Below are positions 1 to 9,693 of a stretch of DNA of 64,000 bases, piece after piece. Within the stretch, counting starts at the first letter, position 1. Each line of letters starts with the position of its first letter. This stretch comes from Flavobacterium pectinovorum (lineage in GTDB: Bacteria; Bacteroidota; Bacteroidia; Flavobacteriales; Flavobacteriaceae). Under the pieces are notes generated by a model, which was not told the DNA's origin, ran no database searches, and saw only the letters and a list, made by a program, of their open reading frames with translations. The stretch covers positions 1,364,001 to 1,428,000 of the forward strand of contig NZ_FRBX01000001.1 in assembly GCF_900142715.1 (NCBI RefSeq), in the 5' to 3' direction. Made by a program: the position numbers and the translations under genes.

Positions 1-12
1 TATTAATTAGAA

Positions 13-83
13 GGGAGCAAAGGTGCAAAGGTTTTCTGTAGTTAGATCTGAAAAACCTTTGCAACTTTGAACCTCTGTCCCTT
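13..83. repeat. Inverted period-8 repeat downstream of the AraC gene
   Basis: The left arm (about 17-35) reads as GCAAAGGT-type words and the right arm (about 52-71) is its near reverse complement with CCTTTGCA and ACTTTGAA words. Each arm is itself a tandem of roughly 8-base units. It lies just after the 3' end of the minus-strand AraC gene, so it may act as a transcript-end hairpin. The function is inferred; the repeat is seen directly. Confidence 0.6.
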
Positions 84-112
84 AAATCAGTAGCCCTAAA
101 CCTTAAAAAAGA

Positions 113-1036
113 TTAATTGACATGCAACATCTGATATTGTTTTGGAGTAATTCCTTCATACTTTTTAAACAATCTTGTAAAATAATTAGCATCTTCAAAG
201 CCAACTAAATAACAAACTTCATTAATTTGTAATTCAGGATTTCGGAGTAATTTTTTAGCATGTTTTATTTTTTCATTCAAAATATATTCAATCGGACTCA
301 TTCCCAGTTCTCGTTTGAAAAACCTGTAAAATGATACGTTACTCATACAGGCTTTTTCACTCAGACTTTTAAGATTAATATTTTCTTTTAAATTGAGTTT
401 GATAAATTCAGTAATTTCAAAAATCAGGTTATTAGACTGGATAATCATTCCTTTGTCTAAAGCATGTAAGTTTTGAGTTTGTATAATCCGAATCAGTAAT
501 TCCTGCAAAGTCAGGTCGGCCAGGGCATCTTTTGTAATCGAGGGGCTCATACATTCCTTAAGAAGTTTATTCATCGTTGTCGCCAGATCAGCATTATTAT
601 AAAAGTAATAATTTTGATAATCTAAGTTCCAATATTCATTATGAAATTCTTTTGGATAATGTTCATTTAAAAAATTTAATGTATCAGTTATTTTCGATTT
701 ATCAATTGCTAATGCCAGACATTGTGTTGGTTTTTTTTCTGATGCTTCGGGAAAATCGATTTTCATTTCTACGTTTGAAGGAATTATAACGGTTTCTCCG
801 GGCAGATAATCAAACGCGGGATCGTCAAAAAGATGCATTGTCTTTTTTCCTTTTAACATACTTGTTATAACAAAATCATTAAATTTTAGCGGCACCAAAC
901 TAGAAGATTGGTAAGTTTCAAAAATATTTAACTCACATTGATTTAGTGTGTAAACTGTTCTGTTTTCAACAAGTGTTTTTAATGATTTTTCATTCGACAA
1001 ATTTGGAGGATTGATGAGAAAAGGTTGCTTGCTCAT
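113..1036 (-). CDS. AraC family transcriptional regulator
   Basis: This 307-residue protein has the AraC/XylS architecture. The N-terminal part (about 20-190) looks like a cupin-type ligand domain, and about residues 205-305 form the paired helix-turn-helix DNA-binding region. The second helix-turn-helix carries the family signature around VGFEDANYFTRLFKKYEGITP. The protein probably binds DNA in the cytoplasm and responds to a small molecule, which cannot be identified here. It is the last gene on the minus strand after the efflux genes and the bestrophin, so it may regulate them, but a 70-base gap leaves room for its own promoter. The family call is firm; the target is unknown. Confidence 0.9.
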   Translation of the reverse strand: MSKQPFLINPPNLSNEKSLKTLVENRTVYTLNQCELNIFETYQSSSLVPLKFNDFVITSMLKGKKTMHLFDDPAFDYLPGETVIIPSNVEMKIDFPEASEKKPTQCLALAIDKSKITDTLNFLNEHYPKEFHNEYWNLDYQNYYFYNNADLATTMNKLLKECMSPSITKDALADLTLQELLIRIIQTQNLHALDKGMIIQSNNLIFEITEFIKLNLKENINLKSLSEKACMSNVSFYRFFKRELGMSPIEYILNEKIKHAKKLLRNPELQINEVCYLVGFEDANYFTRLFKKYEGITPKQYQMLHVN

Positions 1037-1106
1037 TTAATTAAATTTTTAAGTGTATTTTTTAAATTTAATCAAATAAAACAAAATTGTAGGATTTAAC
1101 TTTCTT

Positions 1107-1970
1107 CTAAATCAATTCTTCAACGTGTTTTTTAATGTTTTCAGAAATCTTTCTGGTTGGCAAATCATTTTCATCATCACCAAACGGATCTTCAATTTCT
1201 TCGGCAATAAGTTCTAAACTCGCCAAAACATAAAAAATAAAAACGACCACCGGTGCAACATAATATCCCAGACTAATTGAATATCCAAATGGCAAAGTCA
1301 TCGTGTAAAAAAAGATGAATTTTTTGATAAAAGCGCTGTAAGAGTAGGGAATAGGTGTGTTTTTAATACGCTCGCAGGCTCCACAAATATCGGTGAAAGA
1401 TTGTAATTCTTCGTTTAAAATAATCAATTGATCGCCGGTAATTTTTTTGTCATCATACAAATCATTGATTTTATGAAACATCATTCTTTTCAACTGATTC
1501 GGTTTGTGTTTATGATGATCAATTTCCAAATCTACATCTTCAAAAAGCTGTTTGCTCGTATCTACATCTTTAAGATGTTTGTGCAAAATATCGGCATACA
1601 TTGGAATGAATTTCCTGAAAAATTTCCTGTCATTCTCGTCTTTTAGCATTGCCGAAAGTTTAATCGCAAGATTACGGCTGCTGTTTACCAGACCGCCCCA
1701 TAATTTACGTCCTTCCCACCAGCGATCATAAGCCGTATTGGTACGAAATACAAGCAATAATGAAATGACAAAACCAAGCATTCCGTGCATAATAGGAATG
1801 TTGTGTATATAGTCGTTTTTACCAAATTTAAAATATTCAACTTCCAGATAACCAACCGTTGCCGCATATATTCCGATAGCAAGCATAATAGGCAATAACT
1901 TTCTAACAGTATCAGATTTATGAAAATGGAATATAAAAGTAAACCAGTCCTTGGTATTGTATGAGATCAT
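1107..1970 (-). CDS. Bestrophin-like chloride channel family protein
   Basis: This 287-residue membrane protein matches the bacterial bestrophin (UPF0187) family, which forms pentameric anion or cation channels in the inner membrane. Two hydrophobic segments lie at about 24-42 and 57-76, followed by the family hallmark RTNTAYDRWWEGR at residues 76-88. Two more hydrophobic stretches lie at about 215-255, and the tail is acidic with a GDDENDLP segment. The length is normal for the family. It follows tolC by 26 bases on the same strand, and a promoter-like motif overlaps the tolC end, so it can be either the tail of the efflux operon or a separate unit. Ion specificity cannot be read from the sequence. 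Confidence 0.85.
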   Translation of the reverse strand: MISYNTKDWFTFIFHFHKSDTVRKLLPIMLAIGIYAATVGYLEVEYFKFGKNDYIHNIPIMHGMLGFVISLLLVFRTNTAYDRWWEGRKLWGGLVNSSRNLAIKLSAMLKDENDRKFFRKFIPMYADILHKHLKDVDTSKQLFEDVDLEIDHHKHKPNQLKRMMFHKINDLYDDKKITGDQLIILNEELQSFTDICGACERIKNTPIPYSYSAFIKKFIFFYTMTLPFGYSISLGYYVAPVVVFIFYVLASLELIAEEIEDPFGDDENDLPTRKISENIKKHVEELI

Positions 1971-1987
1971 TAAAGTTTGTTTTGAAA

Positions 1988-2020
1988 CAAATTTACTTAA
2001 AAATTAATAGTTCCCGCCAA
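1988..2020 (-). promoter_or_regulatory. Candidate promoter for the bestrophin gene
   Basis: On the minus strand there is TTG, a 22-base spacer, then TAAATTTG (1995 down to 1988). This fits the Bacteroidota -33/-7 consensus TTG...TAnnTTTG. The -7 box ends 17 bases before the ATG at 1970 and the -33 half lies inside the end of tolC. Motifs this short occur by chance in AT-rich DNA. Confidence 0.4.
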
Positions 2021-3304
2021 TTCTTTTAATGCAATTTCGGATAATTTTGCTTCGTATTGCGCATTGCTGTAACGTACTTTTGCGTTTACATAATTAAGCT
2101 GTGCCGTTCTGAAATCAATCGTTGTTATTGTTCCAATTTTGAATTTATCCAAAGTAATATCCAAATTTTGTTTGGCAATCGCTTCGTTATCTTCTTCAAG
2201 ATCAATTAATTCTAAATTCGTTAAATAGGTTTGAAAAGCCGTGCTTAATTGTGTGTTCAAAATCATATTTTGCTGCTCAATTGCGATTTGAGAATTCTCG
2301 ATTTGCAATTTTGCTACTTTTTCATTTCGATGCTGATTAAAGCCATCAAATATGTTAAGCGTTGCATTAAAACCATAATTTAAACCTTTTGAAGATGCTG
2401 AACTTGTAAAACCCAAACTCGACTGGCTTTCAGAAAAATTGTAGCCCGAGGTCAGGTTTACAACAGGATAACGGTCTGCTTTTACTTGTTTAAGCTGCAA
2501 TTCGGCAATACGTTTGTTGATTATTTGAGCTTCGAGAGCCGGATTTTGTTTTTGTGCCAAATCCATTAAATTAGCTAAAACCAGAGTACTGTCAACTGTA
2601 ACCAGATCAGTAACTTTAAAGTCAATTTTTGGATCACGCGCCAAATATTGGTTCAATAAAATCTTGGCATTCGCATAAGATTCTTTTTGTCTCAACAAAG
2701 CAACCTGATCTGAATTTAAATCAACCTGAGCATTTAAAACCTCTAATTTTGAAGCTTTTCCAATACTGAAACGGTTTTGTGCCAATGTCAGTCTTTGTTT
2801 TGAAATTACAATAGTTGTGTCCAAAGCCGATAATTGCTGCTGCTGTAGAACCAAATCGTAGTAAGAAGAATTGACCTGACCAATTTTTACCAAAATGGTT
2901 TGTTTAAGCTGAGAATCACCAAGCTTTTGAAGCTCTTTTAACTGATCTAATCTGGCGAACATTTTCATACCGTCAAAAACCGTCCAGCCCAGTGTTACAC
3001 CATAATTTAAACTGTTGTTTTTTGCATTATCCAAAGAGGTTGAAGTTCCATCCTGGCGTGTTTGCGATGAGTTGGTAATGCTGTTATTATCAACAATTGA
3101 GGCAGTCGCAACGGGTAGCATTCCTGCATTTCCAATGGTTACATTTGTCTCGCTTATCTGGGTATTATTTTTTGCAATCTTAATTTCAAAGTTATTCTCC
3201 AAAGCTATTTTCATAGCATCTTCAATAGTCAGCGTTACTTGTGCATTTATTTTTATAATGCATAAGAAGAATAATAAACTGCTAAATAAAATTTTAATAT
3301 TCAT
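1997..3304 (-). CDS. TolC family outer membrane efflux channel
   Basis: This 435-residue protein begins with a Sec signal peptide (hydrophobic core about 5-20, ending near INAQ). Two homologous halves rich in long amphipathic helices follow, typical of the TolC/OprM outer membrane factor family. These trimers form the exit duct of tripartite efflux pumps across the outer membrane and periplasm. It follows the RND pump gene by 57 bases on the same strand, and the adaptor gene lies upstream of that, so all three parts of one pump are encoded together. No N-terminal lipoprotein cysteine is seen. The family call is firm; the exported compounds are unknown. Confidence 0.92.
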   Translation of the reverse strand: MNIKILFSSLLFFLCIIKINAQVTLTIEDAMKIALENNFEIKIAKNNTQISETNVTIGNAGMLPVATASIVDNNSITNSSQTRQDGTSTSLDNAKNNSLNYGVTLGWTVFDGMKMFARLDQLKELQKLGDSQLKQTILVKIGQVNSSYYDLVLQQQQLSALDTTIVISKQRLTLAQNRFSIGKASKLEVLNAQVDLNSDQVALLRQKESYANAKILLNQYLARDPKIDFKVTDLVTVDSTLVLANLMDLAQKQNPALEAQIINKRIAELQLKQVKADRYPVVNLTSGYNFSESQSSLGFTSSASSKGLNYGFNATLNIFDGFNQHRNEKVAKLQIENSQIAIEQQNMILNTQLSTAFQTYLTNLELIDLEEDNEAIAKQNLDITLDKFKIGTITTIDFRTAQLNYVNAKVRYSNAQYEAKLSEIALKELAGTINF

Positions 3305-3361
3305 ATTGGTTTTCTTTTGCTGTAAATTCAGAAACTAAATCAGGAATTTACAGCCAATAAA

Positions 3362-6300
3362 TTATTTGTTACTTTCTCTTTCGTATTCGTCAATATGGTC
3401 AAATTCCGGATAATGTTTTCTGGCTTTAGACCACATTAAATAGATTGCAGGAATAACAAAAAGCGTCAATGCTAATGAAAAAATTGTTCCTCCAACAATT
3501 ACAACTCCCATTCCAATTCTACTTGTAGAAGCCGCTCCAAGTGACATTGCAATTGGCAAAGCTCCTAATGCGATAGCTAAACTGGTCATCAAAATTGGAC
3601 GTAAACGCGCTTCCGAAGCTTCTAAAATAGCCTCAAGTTTTGGCTTGCCCTGTTCTCGCAACTGGTTGGCAAACTCTACGATCAAAATACCGTTTTTGGT
3701 TACCAAACCAATAAGCATTACGGTACCAATCTGGCTAAAAATATTCCATGTCTGGTTGAATAGCCATAGAGAAAATAATGCGCCGGCAACAGCCATTGGA
3801 ACAGTTAAAATAATAATTAACGGATCTATAAAACTCTCAAATTGAGCAGCCAGAATCAAAAATATTAATAATAAAGCCAACCCGAAGGCGAAAGAAGTAT
3901 TAGAGCTGCTTTCGACAAAATCTCGCGATTCTCCACTTAAATCGGTTGTAAAACTCTGATCTAGAACTTTAGCTTTAATTCGATCCATTTCCTCAATACC
4001 ATCGCTGATACTTTTTCCCGGTGCCAAACCTGCGGCAACAGTTGCAGACATATAACGGTTATTGTGGTATAATTGCGGTGGATTACTTTGCTCTTGTATT
4101 TTTACAACATTATCCATCTGAATCAATTGCCCGGATTTGTTTCTCACAAACATCGAGGTTAAATCCAAAGGTTTCGAACGGTCTTTTTGATCAAACTGAC
4201 CAATTACCTGATATTGTTTTCCGTTTTTAATGAAATACCCAAAACGCTGTCCACTTAAAGAAAGCTGTAAAGTCTGCGCAATATCCATAATTGATATACC
4301 TAAACTTTCGGCTTTTGCACGATCGATACTTACGTTTATTTCAGGCTTGTTGAATTTTAGATTTACATCGGTCGTAGAAAAAACATCACTTTTACCGACT
4401 TCTTCCATAAAAGCAGGAATTTTTTCTCTAAGTTTATCAAAAGTTGGCGCCTGAATAATATACTGAATCGGAAGCCCGCCACGTCTGTTTACGGAAATTG
4501 TAGGCTGTTGAATTACAGATGTTTTAGCGTCTGGATATTTTTTAGTCCATTTGGTTAATTTATCAGCGATATCTTTTTGAGATCTGGCTCTTTCGTCTGG
4601 TTCTTTTAGTGAAAGTCTAATAAAACCTGAATTTGTTGCAGAACCTCCGGAACCTCCCGCGGTAATAACTAAACTAACTTTTTTCTCCGGAATAGAATCA
4701 TCAACTAATTTTGACATTTCCTGCATAAAACGGTTGGTATATTCATAAGAAGAGCCTTCTGGAGTGGTCATACGCATTGTTACAGAACTACGGTCATCAT
4801 ATGGAGCTGTTTCTTTTGGTAGAATGGTAAAGAACAAATAAATCAATCCAAAACAAACAATCAAAATAGGGAAACTGATCCACTTTTTATCCATAAAACG
4901 GCCAAGAGAATCTGCGTAACCGCTGTTTAATTTTTCAAAAAACGGTTCTGTTTTAATATAGAATTTCGATTTTTTCTGTTCGCCGCCTTTCATCAAATAG
5001 GCGTTTAGCATTGGTGTTAAAGTCAGGGATACAAAGGCAGAAATTAATACCGCGGCACCAATTACGACACCAAATTCCCTAAAGAGTCGGCCAACGAAAC
5101 CTTCTAAGAAAATTACAGGTAAAAATACCGCAGCAAGTGTAACCGAAATCGAAATTACAGCATAAAAAATCTCGTTTGATCCTTTTATTGCCGCTTCAAT
5201 TGGCGACATTCCTTCTTCGACTTTCTTGAAGATATTTTCGGTTACCACAATTCCGTCATCCACCACCAAACCTGTAGCCAAAACAATTGCCAATAAAGTT
5301 AATACGTTGATAGAGAATCCGAAAAGCCACATGATAAAAAACGTAGCGATTAACGAAACAGGAATATCAATTAAAGGTCTGAAAGCAATTGCCCAGTCTC
5401 TAAAGAATAAATAAATGATGATAATTACCAGAATGATTGAAATTCCCAATGTTTCGGCAACTTCAAGTACTGATTTCTTTACGAACAGTGTATTATCAAG
5501 TGCGATATTAAGTTTAATATCTTTTGGGAGATCCTTTTTTAAAGCTTCGTATTTTTTATAAAATTCAGATGAAATATCTAAATAATTAGCTCCCGGCATC
5601 GGCACGATGGCTAAACCAATCATTGGAAGTCCGGACGATGTTAAAGAAGTTTCAATATTTTCAGGGCCTAATTCGGCACCTCCAACATCGCTTAAGCGAA
5701 CAATTTTATCACCATCGGTACGAATGATAATATTGTTGAATTCTTCCGGTTTAGAAAGATTTCCAATTGTTTTTACGGTAAGTTCTGTATTGTTTCCTGT
5801 TAGTTTTCCTGATGGCAGTTCTACGTTTTGTGCGTTTAAAGCATCGCGAACATCAGAAACAGTACAATTATAAGCATTTAATTTTATCGGATCGATCCAC
5901 AAACGCATCGCATAACGTTTTTGTCCCCAGATTTGAACACCACTTACTCCTGGAATAGTTTCTAAACGCTGCGAAATAACATTTTCGGCATAATCACTTA
6001 ATTCTAAAGGGCTTCGGCTGTCACTTTGAACTGTCATCGAAATAATAGATTCACTATCAGCATCAGCTTTAGAAACTACCGGAGGCGCATCAATATCCTG
6101 GGGTAAACTTCTAACGGCTTGCGAAACTTTGTCTCGAACATCGTTTGCAGCTTCTTCTAAATTTTTATCTAAATTAAATTCTATGGTAATATTACTGCTT
6201 CCCTGATTGCTTGACGAAGTAATATTTCTGATTCCATCAATAGCATTTATTGCTTTTTCAAGGGGTTCTGTAATTTGTGATTCAATAATGTCAGAATTGG

Positions 6301-6460
6301 CTCCGGTGTAGTTGGTTCTAACAGAAACCTGCGCCGGATCAATAGAAGGGAATTCCCGAACACCCAGAAAGGTATAACCAATGAAACCGAATAAAATAAT
6401 CAAAAGATTCAGTACAATGGTTAAAACGGGCCTTCTTATACTTGTGGTTGATAAACTCAT
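3362..6460 (-). CDS. RND (HAE-1 type) multidrug efflux permease
   Basis: At 1032 residues this is a full-length AcrB/MexB-like inner-membrane pump. It starts with the usual MSLSTTSIRRPVLTIVLNL transmembrane helix 1, has two large periplasmic loops, and carries a helix-4 segment with the proton-relay aspartate pair D401-D402 in LVVDDGIVV. The second half repeats the fold and ends after helix 12. The pump uses the proton gradient to drive drugs or other amphipathic molecules out through the adaptor and TolC channel encoded on either side. The sequence resembles the MexF/AcrB-like subgroup rather than metal (CusA) pumps, because the periplasmic methionine pairs typical of CusA are not evident. 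The substrate cannot be assigned. Confidence 0.95.
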   Translation of the reverse strand: MSLSTTSIRRPVLTIVLNLLIILFGFIGYTFLGVREFPSIDPAQVSVRTNYTGANSDIIESQITEPLEKAINAIDGIRNITSSSNQGSSNITIEFNLDKNLEEAANDVRDKVSQAVRSLPQDIDAPPVVSKADADSESIISMTVQSDSRSPLELSDYAENVISQRLETIPGVSGVQIWGQKRYAMRLWIDPIKLNAYNCTVSDVRDALNAQNVELPSGKLTGNNTELTVKTIGNLSKPEEFNNIIIRTDGDKIVRLSDVGGAELGPENIETSLTSSGLPMIGLAIVPMPGANYLDISSEFYKKYEALKKDLPKDIKLNIALDNTLFVKKSVLEVAETLGISIILVIIIIYLFFRDWAIAFRPLIDIPVSLIATFFIMWLFGFSINVLTLLAIVLATGLVVDDGIVVTENIFKKVEEGMSPIEAAIKGSNEIFYAVISISVTLAAVFLPVIFLEGFVGRLFREFGVVIGAAVLISAFVSLTLTPMLNAYLMKGGEQKKSKFYIKTEPFFEKLNSGYADSLGRFMDKKWISFPILIVCFGLIYLFFTILPKETAPYDDRSSVTMRMTTPEGSSYEYTNRFMQEMSKLVDDSIPEKKVSLVITAGGSGGSATNSGFIRLSLKEPDERARSQKDIADKLTKWTKKYPDAKTSVIQQPTISVNRRGGLPIQYIIQAPTFDKLREKIPAFMEEVGKSDVFSTTDVNLKFNKPEINVSIDRAKAESLGISIMDIAQTLQLSLSGQRFGYFIKNGKQYQVIGQFDQKDRSKPLDLTSMFVRNKSGQLIQMDNVVKIQEQSNPPQLYHNNRYMSATVAAGLAPGKSISDGIEEMDRIKAKVLDQSFTTDLSGESRDFVESSSNTSFAFGLALLLIFLILAAQFESFIDPLIIILTVPMAVAGALFSLWLFNQTWNIFSQIGTVMLIGLVTKNGILIVEFANQLREQGKPKLEAILEASEARLRPILMTSLAIALGALPIAMSLGAASTSRIGMGVVIVGGTIFSLALTLFVIPAIYLMWSKARKHYPEFDHIDEYERESNK

Positions 6461-6571
6461 GTTTATATTTTAGATTTTAGATTTTGAATAAGGAAAATAG
6501 AGTATAGAGAATAGATTTAAGATTTAAACTTCATCATTATTAACTTATAACTCTTAACTCATAATTCAAAA

Positions 6572-7633
6572 CTACTTTTTTACGTTAACTTTTATAGGAG
6601 CTTCATTTTTTAATGACATTACACCACTTGTAATCAAAGTGTCGCCTGCTTTTAATCCTGATAAGATTAAGATTGAAGCATCAGTTCTTGTTGTAGCGTC
6701 TACCATCACTTCTTTGGCCTTGCCCATATTTGCGATATAGACTTTTTTACCATCCTGTATTGGTATGATAGCCTCAGAAGGAACTACAATAGCATCTTTA
6801 ATAATGCTTAAAGGCAGTTTTACATCGGCAAATGTTCCGGGAAAAAGTTTTCCTTCAACATTATCGGCAATCGAGCGTATTTTTAAAGTACGGGTTGCGA
6901 CTTCAACTTCCGGCTCAATGGCGTAAATTTTTGCAGTATATATTTTATCAGATCCCGAAACAGTAAAATCAATTATAGAACCTGATTTTACTTGCGAAGC
7001 ATATTTTTCGGGAATAGAAAATGTGATTTTTAATTTTCCGGTATTAACCAATTTTGCAACCAAAATAGTTGGTGTAATATAAGTTCCCGGTGAAATAGAG
7101 CGCAAACCAATTTTTCCTGAAAAAGGAGCTTTCACAGAAGTTTTGGCAATTTGTGCTTTAATTAATTGTGTTTGAGCTTTCATTGATGCGTAATCTGCAT
7201 TGGCAACATCAAACTCTTCCTGGCTTATAGCTTCTTTTTGCAAAAGTAATTTTGCTCTTCTTTCGTTTTCAGCGGCTAAACCTTCTTTTGTCTGTGCCTG
7301 CTTTAACTGAGCTCTTAATTCAATATCGTTTACTTTAAAAAGAACCTGACCTTTATTTACATATGTACCTTCAGTAAAATAAATCCCCTCAACAATTCCC
7401 GAAACTTCACTATGAATTTCTACTTGTTCATTGGCTTCAATAGATCCTGATAATGATAAATTATTATCAAAAGTTGAAGTTTGAACAACAATTCCGGTTA
7501 CAGTTGTAGGTTTGTCTTTATCGCCGAATTTTTTAGATTCATCATTTTTACTTTTGTTAGACATCACTCTATAAGTGATAAACCCTCCGAGTACTATAAT
7601 AATAAGGGCGTAAATTAGGTTTTTCAGTTTCAT
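6572..7633 (-). CDS. RND efflux periplasmic adaptor (membrane fusion protein)
   Basis: This 353-residue protein has an N-terminal membrane anchor (about 5-24). A barrel-sandwich/lipoyl-like region (about 65-100 and 165-200) follows, interrupted by a helical hairpin rich in Ala, Gln and Lys at about 105-160, then a beta-barrel and a membrane-proximal domain. This is the HlyD/AcrA layout. The protein bridges the inner-membrane RND pump and the TolC channel in the periplasm. It is the first gene of the pump operon, with 111 bases to the permease and a good promoter motif upstream. The anchor lacks a lipobox cysteine, so it is probably a signal-anchor protein and not a lipoprotein. Confidence 0.93.
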   Translation of the reverse strand: MKLKNLIYALIIIVLGGFITYRVMSNKSKNDESKKFGDKDKPTTVTGIVVQTSTFDNNLSLSGSIEANEQVEIHSEVSGIVEGIYFTEGTYVNKGQVLFKVNDIELRAQLKQAQTKEGLAAENERRAKLLLQKEAISQEEFDVANADYASMKAQTQLIKAQIAKTSVKAPFSGKIGLRSISPGTYITPTILVAKLVNTGKLKITFSIPEKYASQVKSGSIIDFTVSGSDKIYTAKIYAIEPEVEVATRTLKIRSIADNVEGKLFPGTFADVKLPLSIIKDAIVVPSEAIIPIQDGKKVYIANMGKAKEVMVDATTRTDASILILSGLKAGDTLITSGVMSLKNEAPIKVNVKK

Positions 7634-8153
7634 AAACTTGAGGTAAAGATATTTTTTTGGTGTTTTTAGTAGCTCGCAAATTTAACTTTTTGTATTGAAA
7701 TCAAAAGGCGTTAGCTTTTATTTAACAATAAATTTAAACAGCTGTTTAATAGATTATTCGGGCAAACTTTTGCCTTTAGACTGGTTTCTTGATAAAAGGT
7801 TTAAACTGAATTTGATTTTTTTTTCTGTTAAAGTTAACAATTTCCGGATGATAATGTTTAAAATATTTATAATCAATTAATTAGACTTTATAAATGCTTT
7901 ATAATAATTCTAAACAAACATTTTTTTTGCATTTTGTATGATTTATTTTGCAGTTTATCGTTTTTATTTGTAACATTGATAAGCTTAAACAAAATGGTAG
8001 TTTTTTGCGAGAATATTAATGTTTTCGGCGGTTAAGTGTTAAAGTATGTAAGTTTTTTATTTAATTTTAAGTTAAAAAACTACTTTTTTAAAACTATTTA
8101 ATTAACAAGTGTTTATTAATTGTTTGCTTTTTAGAGAAAAAAACTACCCATTT
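7634..8153. other. Divergent intergenic region between the efflux operon and the redoxin cluster
   Basis: About 520 bases of very AT-rich DNA separate two divergently transcribed units. The minus-strand side holds the efflux promoter motif at 7677-7705. On the plus side I see no full TTG...TAnnTTTG pair near the redoxin start. A 61-codon open frame at 7695-7880 has no recognisable features and is not called. Confidence 0.6.
7677..7705 (-). promoter_or_regulatory. Candidate promoter of the RND efflux operon
   Basis: On the minus strand: TTTG (7705-7702), a 17-base spacer, then TAAATTTG (7684-7677). This matches the Bacteroidota consensus TTTG...TAnnTTTG with ideal spacing and predicts a leader of about 35-40 bases before the ATG at 7633. 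Confidence 0.6.
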
Positions 8154-8750
8154 ATGAGAAGAAAAATACTCGTTGGTTTATGGATTTCGTTATTGTTTTG
8201 TGCTATTTCATTTTTGTTTTGGCAGAATGAAATAAAGTATACTTTGCCCACACCAATTCCTCAAAATTTCCACCAGATAGCAATAGGAAATAAAGTCGAC
8301 CTAAAATGCTGTATCACTGATAACAGACCTGTTTTTATTCATTTTTTTAATCCAGATTGTCCATGTTCCCGATTTAATATTCCGCATGTAAGTGGATTGA
8401 TTAAAAAGTACGGAGACCGGATTAATTTTAAAATTGTTGTACTGAATAAAAAAAAGAATTTTACCATAGAAGAAATTCAGAAGAAGTTTGATGCCAAAAT
8501 TCCCGTTTATTTTGACGAAAGTATTGCTAAAAATTGTGGTGTTTTCTCAACTCCGCAAGCCGTTATCGTTGATCCGTCGCATAATTTGTATTATCGAGGA
8601 AACTACAATAAAACAAGATATTGTACTAATGCCGACAGTAATTATGCACAAATGGCATTAGAATCATTATTAAAGCAAACCAAAACTCCATCATTTGATG
8701 CTTTAGCTCTAAGAGCTTACGGATGTTCATTACCAAAATGTTCTAAATAA
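8154..8750 (+). CDS. Membrane-anchored thioredoxin-fold (redoxin) protein
   Basis: I chose the ATG at 8154 because it starts directly before a basic MRRKK-like N-terminus and a transmembrane segment (about 5-24 of 198 residues). A GTG 45 bases upstream would only add unrelated residues. The remainder looks like a periplasmic thioredoxin-like domain: an HFFNPDCPCSRFN motif sits where the CxxC active site usually lies, and a later FSTPQAVIVD segment matches the cis-proline loop. The cysteines are spaced CPC (CxC) and not CxxC. Extra cysteines occur in KCC near the start of the domain, in RYC and in the tail (YGCSLPKC). It is similar to AhpC/TlpA-like redoxins of uncertain role. It starts a four-gene same-strand cluster with a 29-base gap to the next gene. 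Confidence 0.7.
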   Translation: MRRKILVGLWISLLFCAISFLFWQNEIKYTLPTPIPQNFHQIAIGNKVDLKCCITDNRPVFIHFFNPDCPCSRFNIPHVSGLIKKYGDRINFKIVVLNKKKNFTIEEIQKKFDAKIPVYFDESIAKNCGVFSTPQAVIVDPSHNLYYRGNYNKTRYCTNADSNYAQMALESLLKQTKTPSFDALALRAYGCSLPKCSK

Positions 8751-8779
8751 ATCTAACCTTAACCAAAATTACCAAAATT

Positions 8780-9634
8780 ATGAAAACAAAAGCCAGTTTA
8801 AACGAACAGGATTATTTGCACAGTTTTATGTCAACAATGACGCAAAAGTCTGATACTATTATCAATTATGTTCTTGCAGCCTATTTCTTTCTGGGAATTG
8901 GCCTTTCCTTTAAATACGACACCTTTGAAATTGGAGTAGGAGTTGGTACATTAAATCTCCTAATGTATTATTCTGCAAAACTTTTACTTAAAAAATCAAA
9001 TTTTTACCAGTATGTTTTATCCGTTGTGCTGGCTATTTTTATGGCACAATACATTTACCAGATGCACGGTTTGTTTGAAATGCATTTTACAGTATTTATT
9101 GCCAGTACGATTCTTATTATTTATCAAAACTGGAAATTACAAATTCCGCTTACGCTTTTGGTAGTAATACATCACGCAGGTTTGGCTTATATGCAGAATT
9201 TTGTTTACCAGGATCCAAATGGTTTACAAATTTATTTTTCGCAGGTAAATTTTGATGTGGAAACGTTAATTATTCACGTGATATTGGCGGCCGTAGTGTT
9301 TTTTATGAATGGTTATTGGGCTTATTATTTTAAAGAACACAGTCAGAATCATATTTCTAAAATATCTGACGAATACGAATTGGAAAACATCAAATTGGCT
9401 TCGGCAAAATACAGTTCACTTTCTGCAACTAAAGAATACAATGACTTTGTTCATAGAACTACCTTGGATTTAAAACTTCCTGTAAGCTCTGTATTAAAAT
9501 TGATTGATGTTTCTAAAGGACATACTGACAATGACCAATTGCTGAGCTACTTGGAAATGATGAGAGACAGTGCCAAAAAAATTGATGATTTGGTGAATGA
9601 TATTCACGTAAAATCAACCAATAGCAGAGGTTAA
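8780..9634 (+). CDS. Chemoreceptor-like membrane sensor with degenerate HisKA helix
   Basis: This 284-residue protein has about six hydrophobic segments (roughly 28-45, 52-70, 76-93, 103-118, 121-138, 160-183). The part around MHGLFEMHFTVF (95-106), YQNW and VIHHAGLAYMQ (129-139) resembles the membrane domain placed in front of some methyl-accepting proteins and GGDEF proteins, where EMHF and HH are conserved. After residue 190 comes a helical region that aligns with the dimerisation helices of Bacteroidota histidine kinases (FVHRTTLDLKLPVSSVLKLI, 223-242). The position of the phospho-histidine appears to be Leu229, and there is no ATPase domain or methyl-accepting domain. It may dimerise and signal to a partner by contact. 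The function is unknown; alignment by eye only. Confidence 0.55.
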   Translation: MKTKASLNEQDYLHSFMSTMTQKSDTIINYVLAAYFFLGIGLSFKYDTFEIGVGVGTLNLLMYYSAKLLLKKSNFYQYVLSVVLAIFMAQYIYQMHGLFEMHFTVFIASTILIIYQNWKLQIPLTLLVVIHHAGLAYMQNFVYQDPNGLQIYFSQVNFDVETLIIHVILAAVVFFMNGYWAYYFKEHSQNHISKISDEYELENIKLASAKYSSLSATKEYNDFVHRTTLDLKLPVSSVLKLIDVSKGHTDNDQLLSYLEMMRDSAKKIDDLVNDIHVKSTNSRG

Positions 9635-9693
9635 AATTGAGTAGTTTCAATACTTCGACGATTTCCAAATCAATTTTAACTTAATCTTATTTT

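Noticed and set aside
7695..7880. 61-codon open frame in the divergent gap
   Set aside because: No recognisable motif, poor codon pattern and it overlaps the efflux promoter motif; likely chance.
8780..9634. Functional histidine kinase or chemoreceptor
   Set aside because: No ATPase domain, no methyl-accepting domain and no clear phospho-histidine.
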